This document shows positions 34,647 to 46,299 of a stretch of 64,000 bases of DNA, in pieces. Each line of letters opens with the position of its first letter. The stretch's first letter is position 1. The stretch spans positions 14,329,501-14,393,500 of the forward strand of contig NC_134747.1 in assembly GCF_050436995.1 (NCBI RefSeq), in the 5' to 3' direction. The notes beneath the pieces were generated by a model that searched no databases, had not been told where the DNA came from, and saw only the letters and a list, made by a program, of their open reading frames with translations. Source of the DNA: Anticarsia gemmatalis (taxonomy: Eukaryota; Arthropoda; Insecta; Lepidoptera; Erebidae). Both the position numbers and the translations under genes were made by a program.

Positions 34647-35059
34647 ACTCTAATGTAGTGCCTCAAAACGATAGCTTTAGATAACTGTTTAGCTTCTGTC
34701 GTTAATTATAGAGCCAAATATAAGTCAGTACTATGTCCCAGTGAGTTAACCAGAGAGCTCAGTATAGTGAGTATGGTGTGTTAGTGCAAGATGTCCACTG
34801 AAGGCTTATTTATAGCCAAGCGCGGTGGCTTCATCCATCTGTTATTTAGAGCCTAGGCTTCGACGGCTGGAACGTCTTAAAATAGTGCTGATAGGGTTAA
34901 TGTGTGGTGTACAATACTGTTGTAGTTTGATTCGAATAGCAAAGATTATAAATTCCATAGATTTCGTATTTGAAATTCTTAGTTACTATTACAATTTCAA
35001 AGAGACATACTTGCAGGTAATTAGTTACTCAATAATTATAGTAATCTAGCTTATGATCT
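34647..35059. other. AT-rich DNA, no supported gene
   Basis: No recognisable feature. Confidence 0.5.
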
Positions 35060-35215
35060 GTTTGACCGAGAATAAAACCACCCTCTACTTTAGCAAAATA
35101 AGGGTGGAATTTGAAAAATACGTAGTCAGCTGTCTATATACAGAGTTCCATCAAAATTCGACCAGCAGTTTAGCCGTGAAAACTGAACGAACAGAATGAA
35201 CTTTCACACTTACAC
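35060..35215 (+). mobile_element. LINE 3'-end-like fragment
   Basis: CCACCCTCTACTTTAGCAAA, ATAAGGGTGGAATTTGAAAA, then ATCAAAATTCGACCAGCAGT and TTAGCCGTGAAAACTGAACG have the wording of 3' ends of lepidopteran non-LTR elements (TCGGTCCAGCCGTTTAG-type). Too short to assign to a clade. Confidence 0.45.
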
Positions 35216-37631
35216 TGCATTATAATTATGTTTTTACCTAATATCCTGAATACAATATTTTTAAGTTAACTGACAACAGTGACTTCGTAGAGTCCGTAGT
35301 AACCAAAAGGTCCTCAAATCAGCATCTTTCATCCCATCTTATCACAAGATACAAGTACTTTTATTCAAACCGTTTCACAAGTGAACTGCTTCCTCAGATA
35401 AAAACTTTTGCTCCCAAAGCCGAGCTCGAGTGTGTTCTCAAACTCAAATTAAAAATATCTCCGTGTTAATAACCTTTATTTATTCTGATTGGATGATGAA
35501 AACGTACTGTGATTTAATTTTGTTTCTTTATTCGTAGTGCTTTTATTAAAATATTGTTTTTAAAATTAAGTTACAATTTTTTGTTCATTTGCTTTGATTT
35601 TTTTTGAGATGTAAAATATTATATTTCAAGTTTTTCCCTGATAGACTGAGGGTTGATTATACCAGATAAAAGTTTAAAGTGTGTACTACCAGCTCTGAGA
35701 CATCCTATTTTTTTGAAGTTGCGTCATATCCTTTTGTAATTTGTACTTAGCGTAGCATTGGGATTTAAAAAGATCTCCCTAATTCAAAAAGCCTAAACAC
35801 ATAAAAATATGTGGGTGTTACGTTAACACTCGCCTACGCGTTTATAAATGAGCAGACGCGGCACTGAATATCTAGAGCAGGGATTCTAAAATCTGAAACA
35901 AAAATAAAACCAGCAAACACAAGATCAAAATCAAATCATTCATTCATTAAAGTTTAATGTTGACACTTATGATAGGTACTCGTTAGGTACAATTACTGAA
36001 CCTACAACTGTCAATATTAAATAAAAATATCGTGCCTATTTCCATCACAACATAGAGGAAAACTCTTCAATAAAGTATCGCTTTACACGTAATTAAGATT
36101 GATATCAGAGAAGGACACACATATATACCTCTCTCTGTCATTTTTCTTTCATCCCACGTTATGACGTCACATCACCCTAATGCATTTTATGCGAACAGGT
36201 ATTGTCAATTACGACATATAAAATTGTATTACGTTTGTATGTTTGTATGATTTTATTGTTCTCGTTATTATTGTGAAGTTATAAAAAGGCTTTGGGAGAT
36301 GTAATTTTGTTTGATTGGTTTCACAAAGGATGCTGCGAAGCTGAATAAGGAAGTAAGAGGTTATGAGATTTTTCATAATATTTGTATGAGAGTAACAAGT
36401 ATTTTCGCTTCTTTGTCAAAACTTGTGGTTATAAGATACACGTGATTTTAATCCTACGTAATACTATTATGAAGAATGTTTATTCGCATTTCCTTATCGC
36501 ATTTTGTTTCGATATCGTTATAAGGAAATGGAGGCGCCGAGCTGCATAACACAATATTATGGCCACCTATCCCTAGAAAGTCCGTACTAAAGTTCTAAAC
36601 CCAATGATACTAATAAAATAACTGTAATTTTATACTTTAACTTGAAACTAAGAGATAAGCGTATTTAGAAGGTACTGAATCTTATAAATAATATCCTACA
36701 AGAAAGTTTAAATAAAATTTTGTTATTCATTTGTATGGAAAATATTATTAAATATTTTATAATGAAAGGTAGGTATTAAGCATCAAAAGTGCACACAGGT
36801 GAATATTTTACATAATACATTGAACTCTTGTTTAATACAAATCCTTAGAGAATTGAATAAATCAAAGAATTCTTCAATCAGTACATTTATAAATAATATA
36901 ATATATAATATATACAACATATATGTTTGTCAAATATTAAAATATTTCAGATGAAATTCAAGTACAAAGTTGCAAATTCTTTGAGAACCAACTCACAAGG
37001 TCAATTTATTTGTGAACACATCGTTTGATGTTTTATTGTACACATATTTGTTTTAAAATAATAAATATAATCTGATTTGGTATAAATAAAATATGATTGT
37101 TGATATTATGAATGGATTGAAATCTCAATTCAGCCCCGACTTTCGCAGAAAGAGGCTTTTGGAAGACACTCTTTCGAAAATCTCGGATAAAATACTTGCT
37201 ATTTCCACTATTCAATGATATTTAAAATAAATCAGCACGTGTCAATGGAGTATTGTTAACGACCCTGCAAATTAAATTGTAATAGATACAAATACTTTTT
37301 ATTGTTTGTTGGTATGGAAAAATTCCGGTCCGAAAGTAGCTGGTAACCAGCTGTATGGTCAAGTAAATAAAATTATATTTAGTAGTTTTTGCGTGGAAAA
37401 GTAACTAACATGCATGAACCCTCACAAACTCTTAAAAAGCCTCATATTAAACCTTCTATGCTGGTTTTAATACTTCTAAAACATCAGACAACAAAGCTGA
37501 GTCTCACTCCACATATTAACATACATTAAACAAACGACTCGCAAGTATGTCCACGGCTTTATTGCACCCCCACAATGCACATCCATAAGGCTGTGGACAC
37601 ACTGTCCGGTGACGACACTCTACTCACTGTA
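35216..37631. other. AT-rich DNA, no supported gene
   Basis: A stem of 11 bp (CATTTCCTTAT / ATAAGGAAATG) occurs at about 36487-36531, and a CRE (TGACGTCA) at about 36163. Otherwise there is nothing recognisable across 2.4 kb. Confidence 0.5.
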
Positions 37632-38072
37632 TTAGACTTGCTACACATATATTCGGGTCGACGTTCAGTACCTCGATTCTCTACCACTATCGACTACCGA
37701 CAACCGGCTAGCTATCGACATTTTGACATTTTGAATGTTCTGCCAAAAAAGTTTCTATGACGCCCGTCAGAGGCGCTGATCACATTTTCATATAAAATTT
37801 CTCGATGACAGGTCGGTTAGATCGAGGTAGTCGATAGTAACAGAGAACCGAGCTACAGGTCGACAATATTTGTTGGATAACAAAACCGACTCGAAGCTAC
37901 TACTGCACTTATTCGGCTCGTGCCAATCGAGTCCGATTGTCATAATTTGGTTGAAACCTTAAGACGTGGCGATGTCAAGGGGCATTTTTCTCGAAAATTC
38001 ATCTATACCTATTCGGTTTTGCCGCTAGTCTAAGCCGATTAATGCCGAGTCGAATGTGTGTAGCAAGTCTTA
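37632..38072. mobile_element. Palindromic MITE, ~441 bp, complete copy
   Basis: The ends are inverted: AGACTTGCTACACA with an ATTCG-GTCG-type extension on the left and CGAATGTGTGTAGCAAGTCT on the right. A second, inner pair of inverted arms (37657-37705 against 37803-37864) carries ATCGACTACC-type sequence. The core has CATTTTGACATTTTGAATGT, TTCTGCC and CGCCCGTCAGAGGCGCTGAT. No coding capacity. Fragments of the core or of the right end occur at 3070, 8250, 16270 and possibly 13445. The target duplication is not resolved, so the superfamily is open. The plus-strand frame 37575-37760 overlaps it and is not a gene. Confidence 0.7.
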
Positions 38073-39245
38073 CATTCAGGTAGTTCCTCCGTACACTGTA
38101 ATATGTTTTCTTGGACATATATTTTGTTGAGAGATTGTTGACTTTATAGTGGATTTACTGTTAAGTTTACACTGGCCACTACTGGGCAGTGTTCCAGTGA
38201 GAATATACTGAAGCTTTGCCTCTGGTAATGGCTGTTTGATATTGTTGATGTGTTTACTAAAGATTTTGGAAGACCGTTAGGTAGTAACGCTTGGCGCTAT
38301 CTATTGCTGGATGGAATTAGGTATGAAAGTTCTCTAAAATTTTGTGACACATAAAGATTATGATATTCAAATCATAGCTATTTAACTTTCGCGTAATATG
38401 ATTGGTATATGATAGGATACCCGAATAAGGCCTTACGTTTTGCCGCCGTTTACCCTGGCTGTTACTTCTTGCATATGTATTCGATTATAAAATAGCATAT
38501 CCAAATTTTAGAACGGTCGAGCAAAATAAAACTATTTACAGGTTTCCATATACATAAAAATACCATATATCATTAACCTAAAAAAAAATCTCGAAAAATC
38601 AGCAACATTCACGATTCAGTTGTTCCCTAAAAATACATATATATTTTAACCCGTCGCCGTCGAAGCCTATAAAATGGTGTCCTGTCAAAAATATCCGTGG
38701 AATATACCGGATGGAATCGCGGCGATTTTCACCGTCGAGCCGTATCGCGTGTCAGCCTGTTACGTCATCACCCCAATTCCCCTGACAACCAGGATTTGGC
38801 TGAACATTTTTGAAGTCACCGTCGGATATGAATTTCTAATGAGATTGTTTATTGGAGTAATGGCGGTGCAGTAATTGTGTTACGTAACCCAAATCTGAGA
38901 TGAATGGGGCTAAGGTTACTTGTGGATGATGGTAGCACCGAGTAAATGACGGCATTTTGAACAAACAATGAAAAAGCAAAGCAGAAACAAGGGCAAATTC
39001 TTAAAATTAAGATAGAGGTAATAACCGTACCACCTAGAAAAGTGGAGCTCTAAGACGTTATGTAGACTTAATTGTCAATTGTTGCCTCCAATATTGACAA
39101 AATTTTTGGTGGACCAACTTCACTCAAAAAGCTCCTTAAAGAATCATAAGGCGGAACTCCGAATATAGTTACAACAGTTTCACTTAACGTTTGTCAGCGA
39201 CATTAGACAACGTCTACTCTGGCCCTTTCTTGAATTACCTACAAT
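38073..39245. other. No supported gene; one mixed-composition patch
   Basis: At 38645-38880 the composition becomes more balanced, with a TATAAAATGG string and an ATG-started plus-strand frame of 66 codons (38674-38874). It includes TTACGTCATC, a CRE-like site. No domain is recognised. This may be a conserved regulatory element. The rest is AT-rich. Confidence 0.4.
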
Positions 39246-39771
39246 TAGGGAATGCAATCCCGACTCGAGATCGTCAACTCGAGATCCCTCGCGATCAGAA
39301 ATATCAATCCCGCGGGATCCCGAGATTTTCGGGATCCCGTCTAGTTAGTAAAAATAATACAATTCGAACGGCTTGTTTAATGTAATATGTGTGTGATAGT
39401 GTGGTGAATGCAATAAATTATTATTTGAAAGAAAATAAAAGCCTTTATATTTGAATATTACTAAAAACGTAACAAAATTAACAGGTGTAATAACATGAAC
39501 ATAATCAAAAAAGTAGGTGTAGCTCCAGGAGATCAAAATAAAAAGTAATCACATGGCATTTTGAAAGTAGCCTCTTAAAATACAAAGTGTATCAATAGTA
39601 CGAGCTTCTAATCGGCATCTTAAGTCTATTGCAATGTAGCCAGCTGCTGAAAATGCCCTCTCCGACAATCCCGAACGGGATCCCGTCATATTATGCTTCG
39701 GGATTGATCCCGAAAAAATACACGGGATCTCGCGAGATCGGGATCCCGCGAGATCGGGATTGCATTCACTA
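39246..39771 (-). mobile_element. hAT-superfamily element, 526 bp, with 8-bp target duplication
   Basis: The terminal inverted repeats are TAGGGAATGCAATCCCGA on the left and its inverted form TCGGGATTGCATTCACTA on the right. An exact 8-bp direct duplication, CCTACAAT, lies at 39238-39245 and 39772-39779. Eight-bp duplications and TAGNG-type ends are diagnostic of hAT transposons. Subterminal regions are packed with the palindrome CGGGATCCCG and variants, likely transposase binding sites. On the minus strand a piece of transposase C-terminus survives (39561-39665). The element is therefore an internally deleted, non-autonomous derivative. Confidence 0.92.
39561..39665 (-). pseudogene. Remnant of hAT transposase C-terminal dimerisation domain
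   Basis: Within the minus-strand frame 39549-39782, residues 40-74 read SERAFSAAGYIAIDLRCRLE followed by ARTIDTLCILRGYFQ. This fits the hAT dimerisation signature: S-E-R-x-F-S-x-A-G near the start, then an R-x-R-L motif, then a conserved hydrophobic helix. The RNase-H catalytic core and zinc-finger parts of the protein are absent, so it cannot act as a transposase. The upstream part of the frame is only terminal-repeat sequence. The fragment links this element to an autonomous parent. Confidence 0.75.
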
Positions 39772-39915
39772 CCTACAATCACGTTCTTCCAAACACCAAA
39801 TTAATTTCCAAAAAACATAAAATGATAACAAGTAGACGCGTGAGAAGTGTGAAGCACGTGAGGCGTTTCGCTTTCGTCGCAAATTAATTAATATGGTACA
39901 TTACAGCGAGTGGCG

Positions 39916-39943
39916 TGACGTCATCTGACGTCATCTGACGTGA
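39916..39943. promoter_or_regulatory. Three CRE-type sites spaced exactly 10 bp
   Basis: TGACGTCA at 39916-39923, TGACGTCA at 39926-39933 and TGACGTGA at 39936-39943 are bZIP (CREB/ATF-type) recognition sequences on the same face of the helix. A CACGTG E-box lies nearby at 39856. Function is inferred from motif and spacing. The array could equally have arisen by slippage of a 10-bp unit. Confidence 0.5.
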
Positions 39944-41504
39944 AGCGCCGCTCACACGTCGCATTAAACGATGCTTGTTTCGCGGACGTCGTCTTCTACT
40001 TGCGATATTGTTTATCCATATCTTCCTATTTTGTGTATGTTTGTGACAAATGTGTAGATTTTTTTAAATATTGATTTACATGTAAGTGGTCGTTTCAAAG
40101 ACTCAAGTCAGCTATGTGGCTCTTTAGTAGGTTGGTCGATTTTTATAAAAAAGCATTTGGTAAATGAGTTACAAGCAATTACCTAATGAAACTGAGAAAA
40201 TCTGTTGTATTAATGGTATATTTTAACCTATAACAATTCGATTGATCGATTCGATATTCGAAAACGAAACTGATATAATCGAAGTATTACCCGTCAAAAC
40301 GCCTTTAAACAAACAATCTAAGATAATTGACCAAGACACAAATGAAATTCAATAGCTAATGAGCTTTTATTTCCATAACATCAGCAGCCCTTAGTCAGAC
40401 AAAACCCTAACATCCCCCTTCAACGTATATTCATGCATTACACAGCGAACTTGAACATTTCGTAATATTTCCTTTACGCATAAAATAGGAGCGAGCTGTA
40501 ATATTAAAAGGAGCTAACGACGTAGATGACAAAGCAACGAAACACCCTTATGCAAAGTTTTACACTCAAGAGACGAGTATGATACTTGGCTAACATTATT
40601 ACACTGCCACTCGGAGCTAACGACCTGCTTTGTGATCACTGTGGACGAATTAACGAGCGATATGCGATTACGTATGAGGAAGCTTTTCATGATCACACTA
40701 TATTTGTAACGTGTAAAACAATTAACTTATGCATTCAAAGTTCAGAAAGAAAACATCACTATTAACTTAACTACCTGGTCAAATTGAATCGCGATCGTAA
40801 AAAATATGTAAGTATGTAGTAATTGAACGCCATTTCTCACATTATGTGAAGGGAACTATATTATTCAAATTAGTCATTTCAAGTGAGGATTGTATGGAGC
40901 ATACATTCGCTTTAAGACAACATTGTCATTTGGTTAAAATGTTTCGGACGATGCGATGTGTTAATTTTTGTTTTGTTGATTGCAAATCATTTCGAGTTTG
41001 TTCTAATTATACTTCTATAATCTGTTCGAACAATATAATAACATAGGTTTTGCACTTATAACAGCTTGTTCCGTCAAAAACTGGACTAATATACATTTTC
41101 CTTATATTATTTAGCTTATAGCGCTCTCTAGCTCGTTCAATATTTAATTTTTAAAAGCAGCTGCACTTTTAAGCTCAATATTTACGAGTTTATATTATCA
41201 CGTTTGCAGAAATTATAAAAGTTTTACTGCCGAACTGAACGTAAGTTATTGTGATTTTTTTTCTGGTATATAAACTTGTAAAATGCTGTCGAACGCTTTA
41301 GTTAAGTCGAAGTGTTTTATTTTTTTACTATAATTTTAATAGGATGCATAAATCAGCCTTAACTTTATTTCAACCTAGTTACGTGGATGGATGACCATTT
41401 AAAAACATCACACATCTTCCCATCAAGAAATTTACTTTGACAACAATCCTTGAAATTACCAATCTTTGAGCTCTGAATCGTTTAGTTCTATTCTTTATTT
41501 TACA
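39944..41504. other. AT-rich DNA, no supported gene
   Basis: No gene is supported. At about 41378-41402 the string TACGTGGATGGATGACCATT resembles the box C end of a 5S-type SINE, too short to call by itself. Confidence 0.45.
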
Positions 41505-41570
41505 TTCTAGATACATAAACTCAAGCCTTATTCCTATAGAAGTAGGTAGAGACCAAAGAAAAAAACATCT
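41505..41570 (-). mobile_element. tRNA-type SINE 3' end, minus strand
   Basis: Reversed, it reads GGTCTCTACCTACTTCTATA, GGAATAAGGCTTGAGTTTAT, GTATC. This matches the 3' ends at 5205-5285 and 47020-47105. A 41379-41573 minus-strand open frame covers it and is repeat-derived. Confidence 0.6.
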
Positions 41571-42158
41571 CAATAGACTTTCTCGGTGTCGTAAGTGAAA
41601 ACAGCAATATCTCGTAACACATACAGTTAGCTGAGCTTCATATAATTAAGGGTGTTGGAGCCACGACGCGGCGTCGTTGGCCGTCGCCGAGCTATTATCC
41701 ATTATCACAGACACTTAATGCAAATTAACGACTCGTGGAGCACCGAGTGTTATTATAATGTCATACAAACCACGCTTAGGTAATTTTATTTATTTAGGCT
41801 TGTTCCGGCTTAGTATACTCATGTTACTCATGTTCAATTGTGCTTGTTTGGTTTTAGTTGATGCGCCCATTCGGGTTTCCGCTCCCTTGTATTTGAATTA
41901 CAAATCATTTTCGATATCTAAATGTTATCTTTGAATCTAGGTCTGATTTTGGATAGAGTAATATGAAAAGTGATTTTGAATGTAGTATACGACAAGTAAT
42001 GAATGAGGCCCTAGAAGTGAACCTTGCGTCACACGTCAACTTGCAAAAGAAAGTTTTGATAGTAATTCAGAAATTGAACTAAAGAGCACAATAAATATTA
42101 GATCTGCAACGCATATGTTGTACACCTGCAAACAGGTGTCAAGAAACCTGCATTATCT
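41571..42158. other. No gene; short GC-rich patch
   Basis: GACGCGGCGTCGTTGGCCGT at about 41666-41685 followed by ATGCAAATTAACG is a compact patch that could be a conserved element. Nothing else is recognised. Confidence 0.4.
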
Positions 42159-42376
42159 TTAACCGATTCGTTGCGACTTGCGTTTTCGTAAACTTTTAGC
42201 TGTGGCGGCAAACAAATATTTCGTGACACGCCTGTCGGGCCAACCGCCATAGAAGCTGATGACTCAATTTGAGCGAGTTATATGATATTTAAAAAAGACA
42301 CGCCTCTCGTGTCATACGCCATATATAAAAGAATTGAATGGCACGCCTGTCGTGCCATCCGCAACGAATCGGTTAA
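42159..42376. mobile_element. TTAA-bounded inverted-repeat element with three internal hairpins
   Basis: Perfect 17-bp terminal inverted repeats, TTAACCGATTCGTTGCG and its complement, bound a 218-bp non-coding element. The outermost four bases are TTAA on both sides, the target duplication of piggyBac-type transposons, which would leave a 13-bp repeat starting CCGATTC. Three 17-bp hairpin-forming blocks of the type G-CACGCCTGTCGTGC-C lie at 42225-42241, 42297-42313 and 42340-42356. The middle and last ones have fully paired arms, by coordinated changes (GACACG...CGTGTC versus GGCACG...CGTGCC). Superfamily assignment is tentative. Confidence 0.65.
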
Positions 42377-42516
42377 GGAACCAAAATAAAATACTTAGAA
42401 CAAAAATCACGTCGACAGAAAAATATGAGCGAAGCATTCAAACATTTAAATAAAAGTTCTATTTGTGACTGCGTCTCAAGAATATAGTGTTAGTACAATC
42501 GAGTGACGTTTCCTTA

Positions 42517-42570
42517 GCGTTGGCTTTCGTTGGCTTCGCGTTGGCTTCACGTTGGCTTCACGTTGGCGTC
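42517..42570. repeat. Short tandem array, 11-bp unit, ~5 copies
   Basis: The unit GTTGGCTTCAC occurs twice exactly and as GTTGGCTTCGC, GTTGGCTTTC and GTTGGCGTCAG on either side. Confidence 0.85.
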
Positions 42571-44584
42571 AGGTCGGCATCTTGAATGTCAGGCCGTGCA
42601 CTTTGACCTGTCATCCGAGAATAACGGATCAGTTAGCCACCTTCCCCGTGTCTTTCTCAACACTATTCTATTTCTATACTTGGAGATTTCTGACGTTCGT
42701 TGAAGGGAATGTTTAAGCTATTTTTATTGCATTTTGTTAGTGTAAAATAGGTTTTTTAGTTTCTACAATACTTGGTAAGACTTGTAGTTCAGCTTTGGTT
42801 TCTCCCCCAAAAAAGAAATACAACATATCTATGAGTTATGTAAGTCTCAATAGCTGTAAACGATATTTAAAATCAATCTATTTATAACAACTGGATGTGT
42901 TTAGAGACAATAAAAAGGAATTAAGTCAACATATTTGTCACTACAACAGAATGAAAAATCGTGTTGTTTATTTTGTGGACACACTCATTAACAACAAATA
43001 AATTTCGTTCTGTAACATCAAAAAGTGGCAGTAAAGCATTCAATTGTAATTAAACATGGAATGTCTGTATATTAAACAATAATCAGAAACTGAGCCATCG
43101 ATATTGGGATATAATTAATTGTTGTGATATCCGAATACTTCAATAGCATCGTCCAAATACCTTTCATTACTTCGTAAAATGTGAAATATTATTGAAACCA
43201 CAACACGATGACGACATAATGCGATTATCCGTCCATAATTAAGTAGATTACTCATCTGATTACCGAAAATTAATGGAATGTGTGAAGATATTAATTATTA
43301 TGTTGAAAAATTTACGTGTAAACATGGATTATGTGTAACAACATATTTGAAATTTGTAATAATTATGTTTATGTGAAATAAACTGCTTGTTCGAAAGTGT
43401 CTGTCTATTTTTAACAGCTCATTTGGTTCGTCTTTAGACTATTACTGTACCGTGTACTGTATGTTCATCTTTTGGTTAATCGCGTTTTTGAAGATTTTTT
43501 ATTAAAATCAGAGTCTTGTGTCTGAGTCAATCAATATTCTCTATACTTTTACAGATAAGACGTTTTTCTCTATTTCTAATCATCCTTTATGGCAGTGGGG
43601 TCAATCTTCCTAACGCTCTTCCACTTCGCCCTGTCTTCAACGAAATATAATTACAAAGAAATATAAAAAAATAGTAATACCTAATTATTACTAATTTGCT
43701 GTAAATAATATAAAATGTCAATGTAAATATTACAAAGTACAGCTAGATTAAACGTCTGTTCGGCCAAAAACGTCTGCTTTCGACCACGCCCATCTTAAGC
43801 TACACAATGAAAGTCACAAACATCTGAAAGTAGGGACTTAACGTTATTATTTGAAGTACGGTCATCCATATCAGTTTTTATTGTGTAATTTTCTAACACG
43901 AAAACCCATTTACAGTTTTTTGCCACCTGGGAGTTCACCGGATGAGGACGTAAGCTTAAAATTTTACGACCTACCGGCAAAATGTGTTTTTTTCTTTCTA
44001 AGGGACACGATTCTCGTCCGTATGTTGGTTTATTGTTAGCCTGTTCTTTAAAGCTTAGCTTTACTAAAAGGCCTTAGAGGCTTTTGCATGGTTAACGGTG
44101 AAACTGGTACTGAAGTTGATCAAGTACTACCGATATTTTATTGTACACTTCTACAAATTAATATGTTGTCCTGCTAAGTGCTTAAAACTACGGATTAACA
44201 TGACTCTTTACTTTATTTACTGCATTAATTATAATTTTTAGTTGTCAAATGTGATATCTTACATTTGCCCTTTGACCTTGACCTAACAGAATAATGGACT
44301 TATACAAAAAAAACAGATTAAAGTGAAAGCCTCTCAAACAAAACATACGGTATGTAATAATACTTTAAAACAACAAAACCTATGGCAAGATCAACAAAGA
44401 TACCATAAACACAAGTTATATTTTCATAAATTATGCGCAAAAACATAACACGAGGCTCATAACTAACAGCCTACGTTTGTAACGGCCATAAATGCTAATT
44501 AAAATAATACCACGAGAAACAGAATTTACATTTACAGAATGTGGTAATAATTGCTACTCAAATAGCCGCCTTATAAATCACTAA
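42571..44584. other. AT-rich DNA, no supported gene
   Basis: No gene is supported. A stretch at about 43581-43642 (GGCAGTGGGGTCAATCTTCC, then CTCTTCCACTTCGCCCTGTC) resembles a dispersed lepidopteran repeat, but I cannot assign it. Confidence 0.45.
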
Positions 44585-44690
44585 GAGGTTAACTAACGTA
44601 GGGGACAAAGCTCACCAATTACGGCGGTAAATTGCGCTCTCAGACGTCCCGGGTTCGACTCCCAGACGCGACAACGTGTGAATGTCGACA
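44585..44690 (+). mobile_element. tRNA-like SINE fragment with strong box B
   Basis: GCGCTCTCAGACGTCCCGGG runs into a good box B, GGGTTCGACTCCCAGACGCG, with a T-stem-like inverted pair (GTC-CCGGG / CCCAGAC). No proper tRNA acceptor stem forms, so a tRNA gene is unlikely. Confidence 0.5.
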
Positions 44691-45529
44691 CCACGTAATT
44701 ATGCACTCGCTTCTAGTAGAAGATTGTTCAGATTTAGTGTAAAGCGTTTAGTTTTAAACGTTTGATTGTGTTGAGTGCTTTTCACGAGAGTTCTCGAGTT
44801 GACCCTTGAGACGTACTTAAAGTTTTCGCAGATATAAGTTTGGAGATGTTTTTCTTTACGATTGTAGTTGTTTAATTTTTTTGGCAAAGAATAATTTTGA
44901 GCGAACAAGTCCATGTTTTTCAGATGCCGTATAACATTATTATTGTCAAGAAACCACATACTTACAATTAAAAATATAATTGGAATAACTTAAGTCAAAT
45001 ATTACCAGTTAGGCAAGTATTATCTGAAATCTATGTAGTAATTTTTTTTTTCTTTTTAGACACCGTTTTTTTTTCTCTTATTCAAAGTGCGCTAACTAGC
45101 AACTATTGAATGTATTATAATTAAATACACATCTTCAATCTTCATCAATTAGTAAATACAGTTCTAATCTTCATAATTAAGAGCAATAAAACATACCAAA
45201 ACGAGTAGGTTTACATACAAGGACTAAGTACACTTGGTACTTACGATGGGTTCATTAAGCTCTAATGATATGATGTAATGGCCCAACGAAAGTATCAAGT
45301 TGTGTTGTGGGATAATGTCGGTTCTGTTTCAAAAGTTTCGCCAAATTATTGAGGGTTTCTGTGTTTTTGGGAAGGAAATATAAATGTGTGTTGTAATGAG
45401 CGAAGTTTAGTTTTAAAGGTCATATTATGTTTGCAGTGATAACCATTAAAAGGATTCTATTTCAAAACTTATTTGTGTGGGTTATTTTTTGAACATGACT
45501 TCCGTGCTAAAAATAGTCCTGTATTGCAG
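44691..45529. other. AT-rich DNA, no supported gene
   Basis: The minus-strand frame 44699-44959 (86 codons) has no recognisable domain. Confidence 0.45.
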
Positions 45530-45680
45530 GATTTTTTACAACTTTTACACATAAACCTTCTTCTTGAATCACGCTATCTAATAAAAAGCGCATGAAAATC
45601 CGTTGCGTAGTTAAGATCTAACAATACATCACAGAGACAGACGTCTGAATCGACTTTTCCTTTATACTATGTAGTGATTT
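45530..45680 (+). mobile_element. Non-LTR retrotransposon-like 3' region
   Basis: ACATAAACCTTCTTCTTGAA, TCACGCTATCTAATAAAAAG, CGCATGAAAATCCGTTGCGT, a CAGAGACAGACGTCTGAATC block and TTATACTATGTAGTGATTTT follow the order I know from an abundant lepidopteran dispersed repeat, probably the 3' end of an RTE-like LINE. No coding remains. Confidence 0.55.
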
Positions 45681-46299
45681 TATTCATAGAGAAGGATTAA
45701 ATTGTACGAACAATGCAGTCTAAAAGTTATAAAACGCTTGAAGCGATGGAAGTATACACGTGACTACGTACAAAAACCCGCCATACCGAGAAACACCACA
45801 GCCCGGACATGAAAGTATTAAATCTATTTATTCCACACCTAAATTCCTAGTATTCACTAAACAAACTGCAACGCAAATACACAACTAACTTTGACAACAG
45901 AATAAATAAAGTGAGATACATATTAGCGTGCACAGTGGTACGAAATGACCGGAGCGAGGCAAATAATTGCTAAGCTCAATTTTAAAGGCGCGTTTCGGCC
46001 CAGTGGGCTTGTAGCGACGTTGTGTTAAAACTGAACGTTCGCTTGTGTTTGTCGATGAACGTTTCTACATTTATGTACTGTTGTATTTGCTTTTGTATTT
46101 TCAAATACTGTATTATGCTCTATTTTTGTTCATAGACAAGTTTAGTAATTGACGTTTTTGTTCAGTTGACAACTGGATTGCTTGGTTTATATCGACATTG
46201 GACCATACCAAACCAGTGAGCTCAAACTAAACCCATTACAAAGATTTTTGAATTTAATTATTGAAGAAATTTAATATTTCATCACTTTATATGTTTTTA
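45681..46299. other. AT-rich DNA, no supported gene
   Basis: A small GC-rich patch (AAAGGCGCGTTTCGGCCCAG at about 45984) and nothing else of note. Confidence 0.45.

Noticed and set aside
41378..41402. Separate 5S-type SINE copy
   Set aside because: Only about 20 bp resemble box C. Too short to call.
42517..42570. Coding repeat
   Set aside because: An 11-bp unit shifts frame at every copy and cannot encode a repeated peptide.
43581..43642. Dispersed repeat fragment
   Set aside because: The wording is familiar, but I could not tie it to a family or to another copy in the window.
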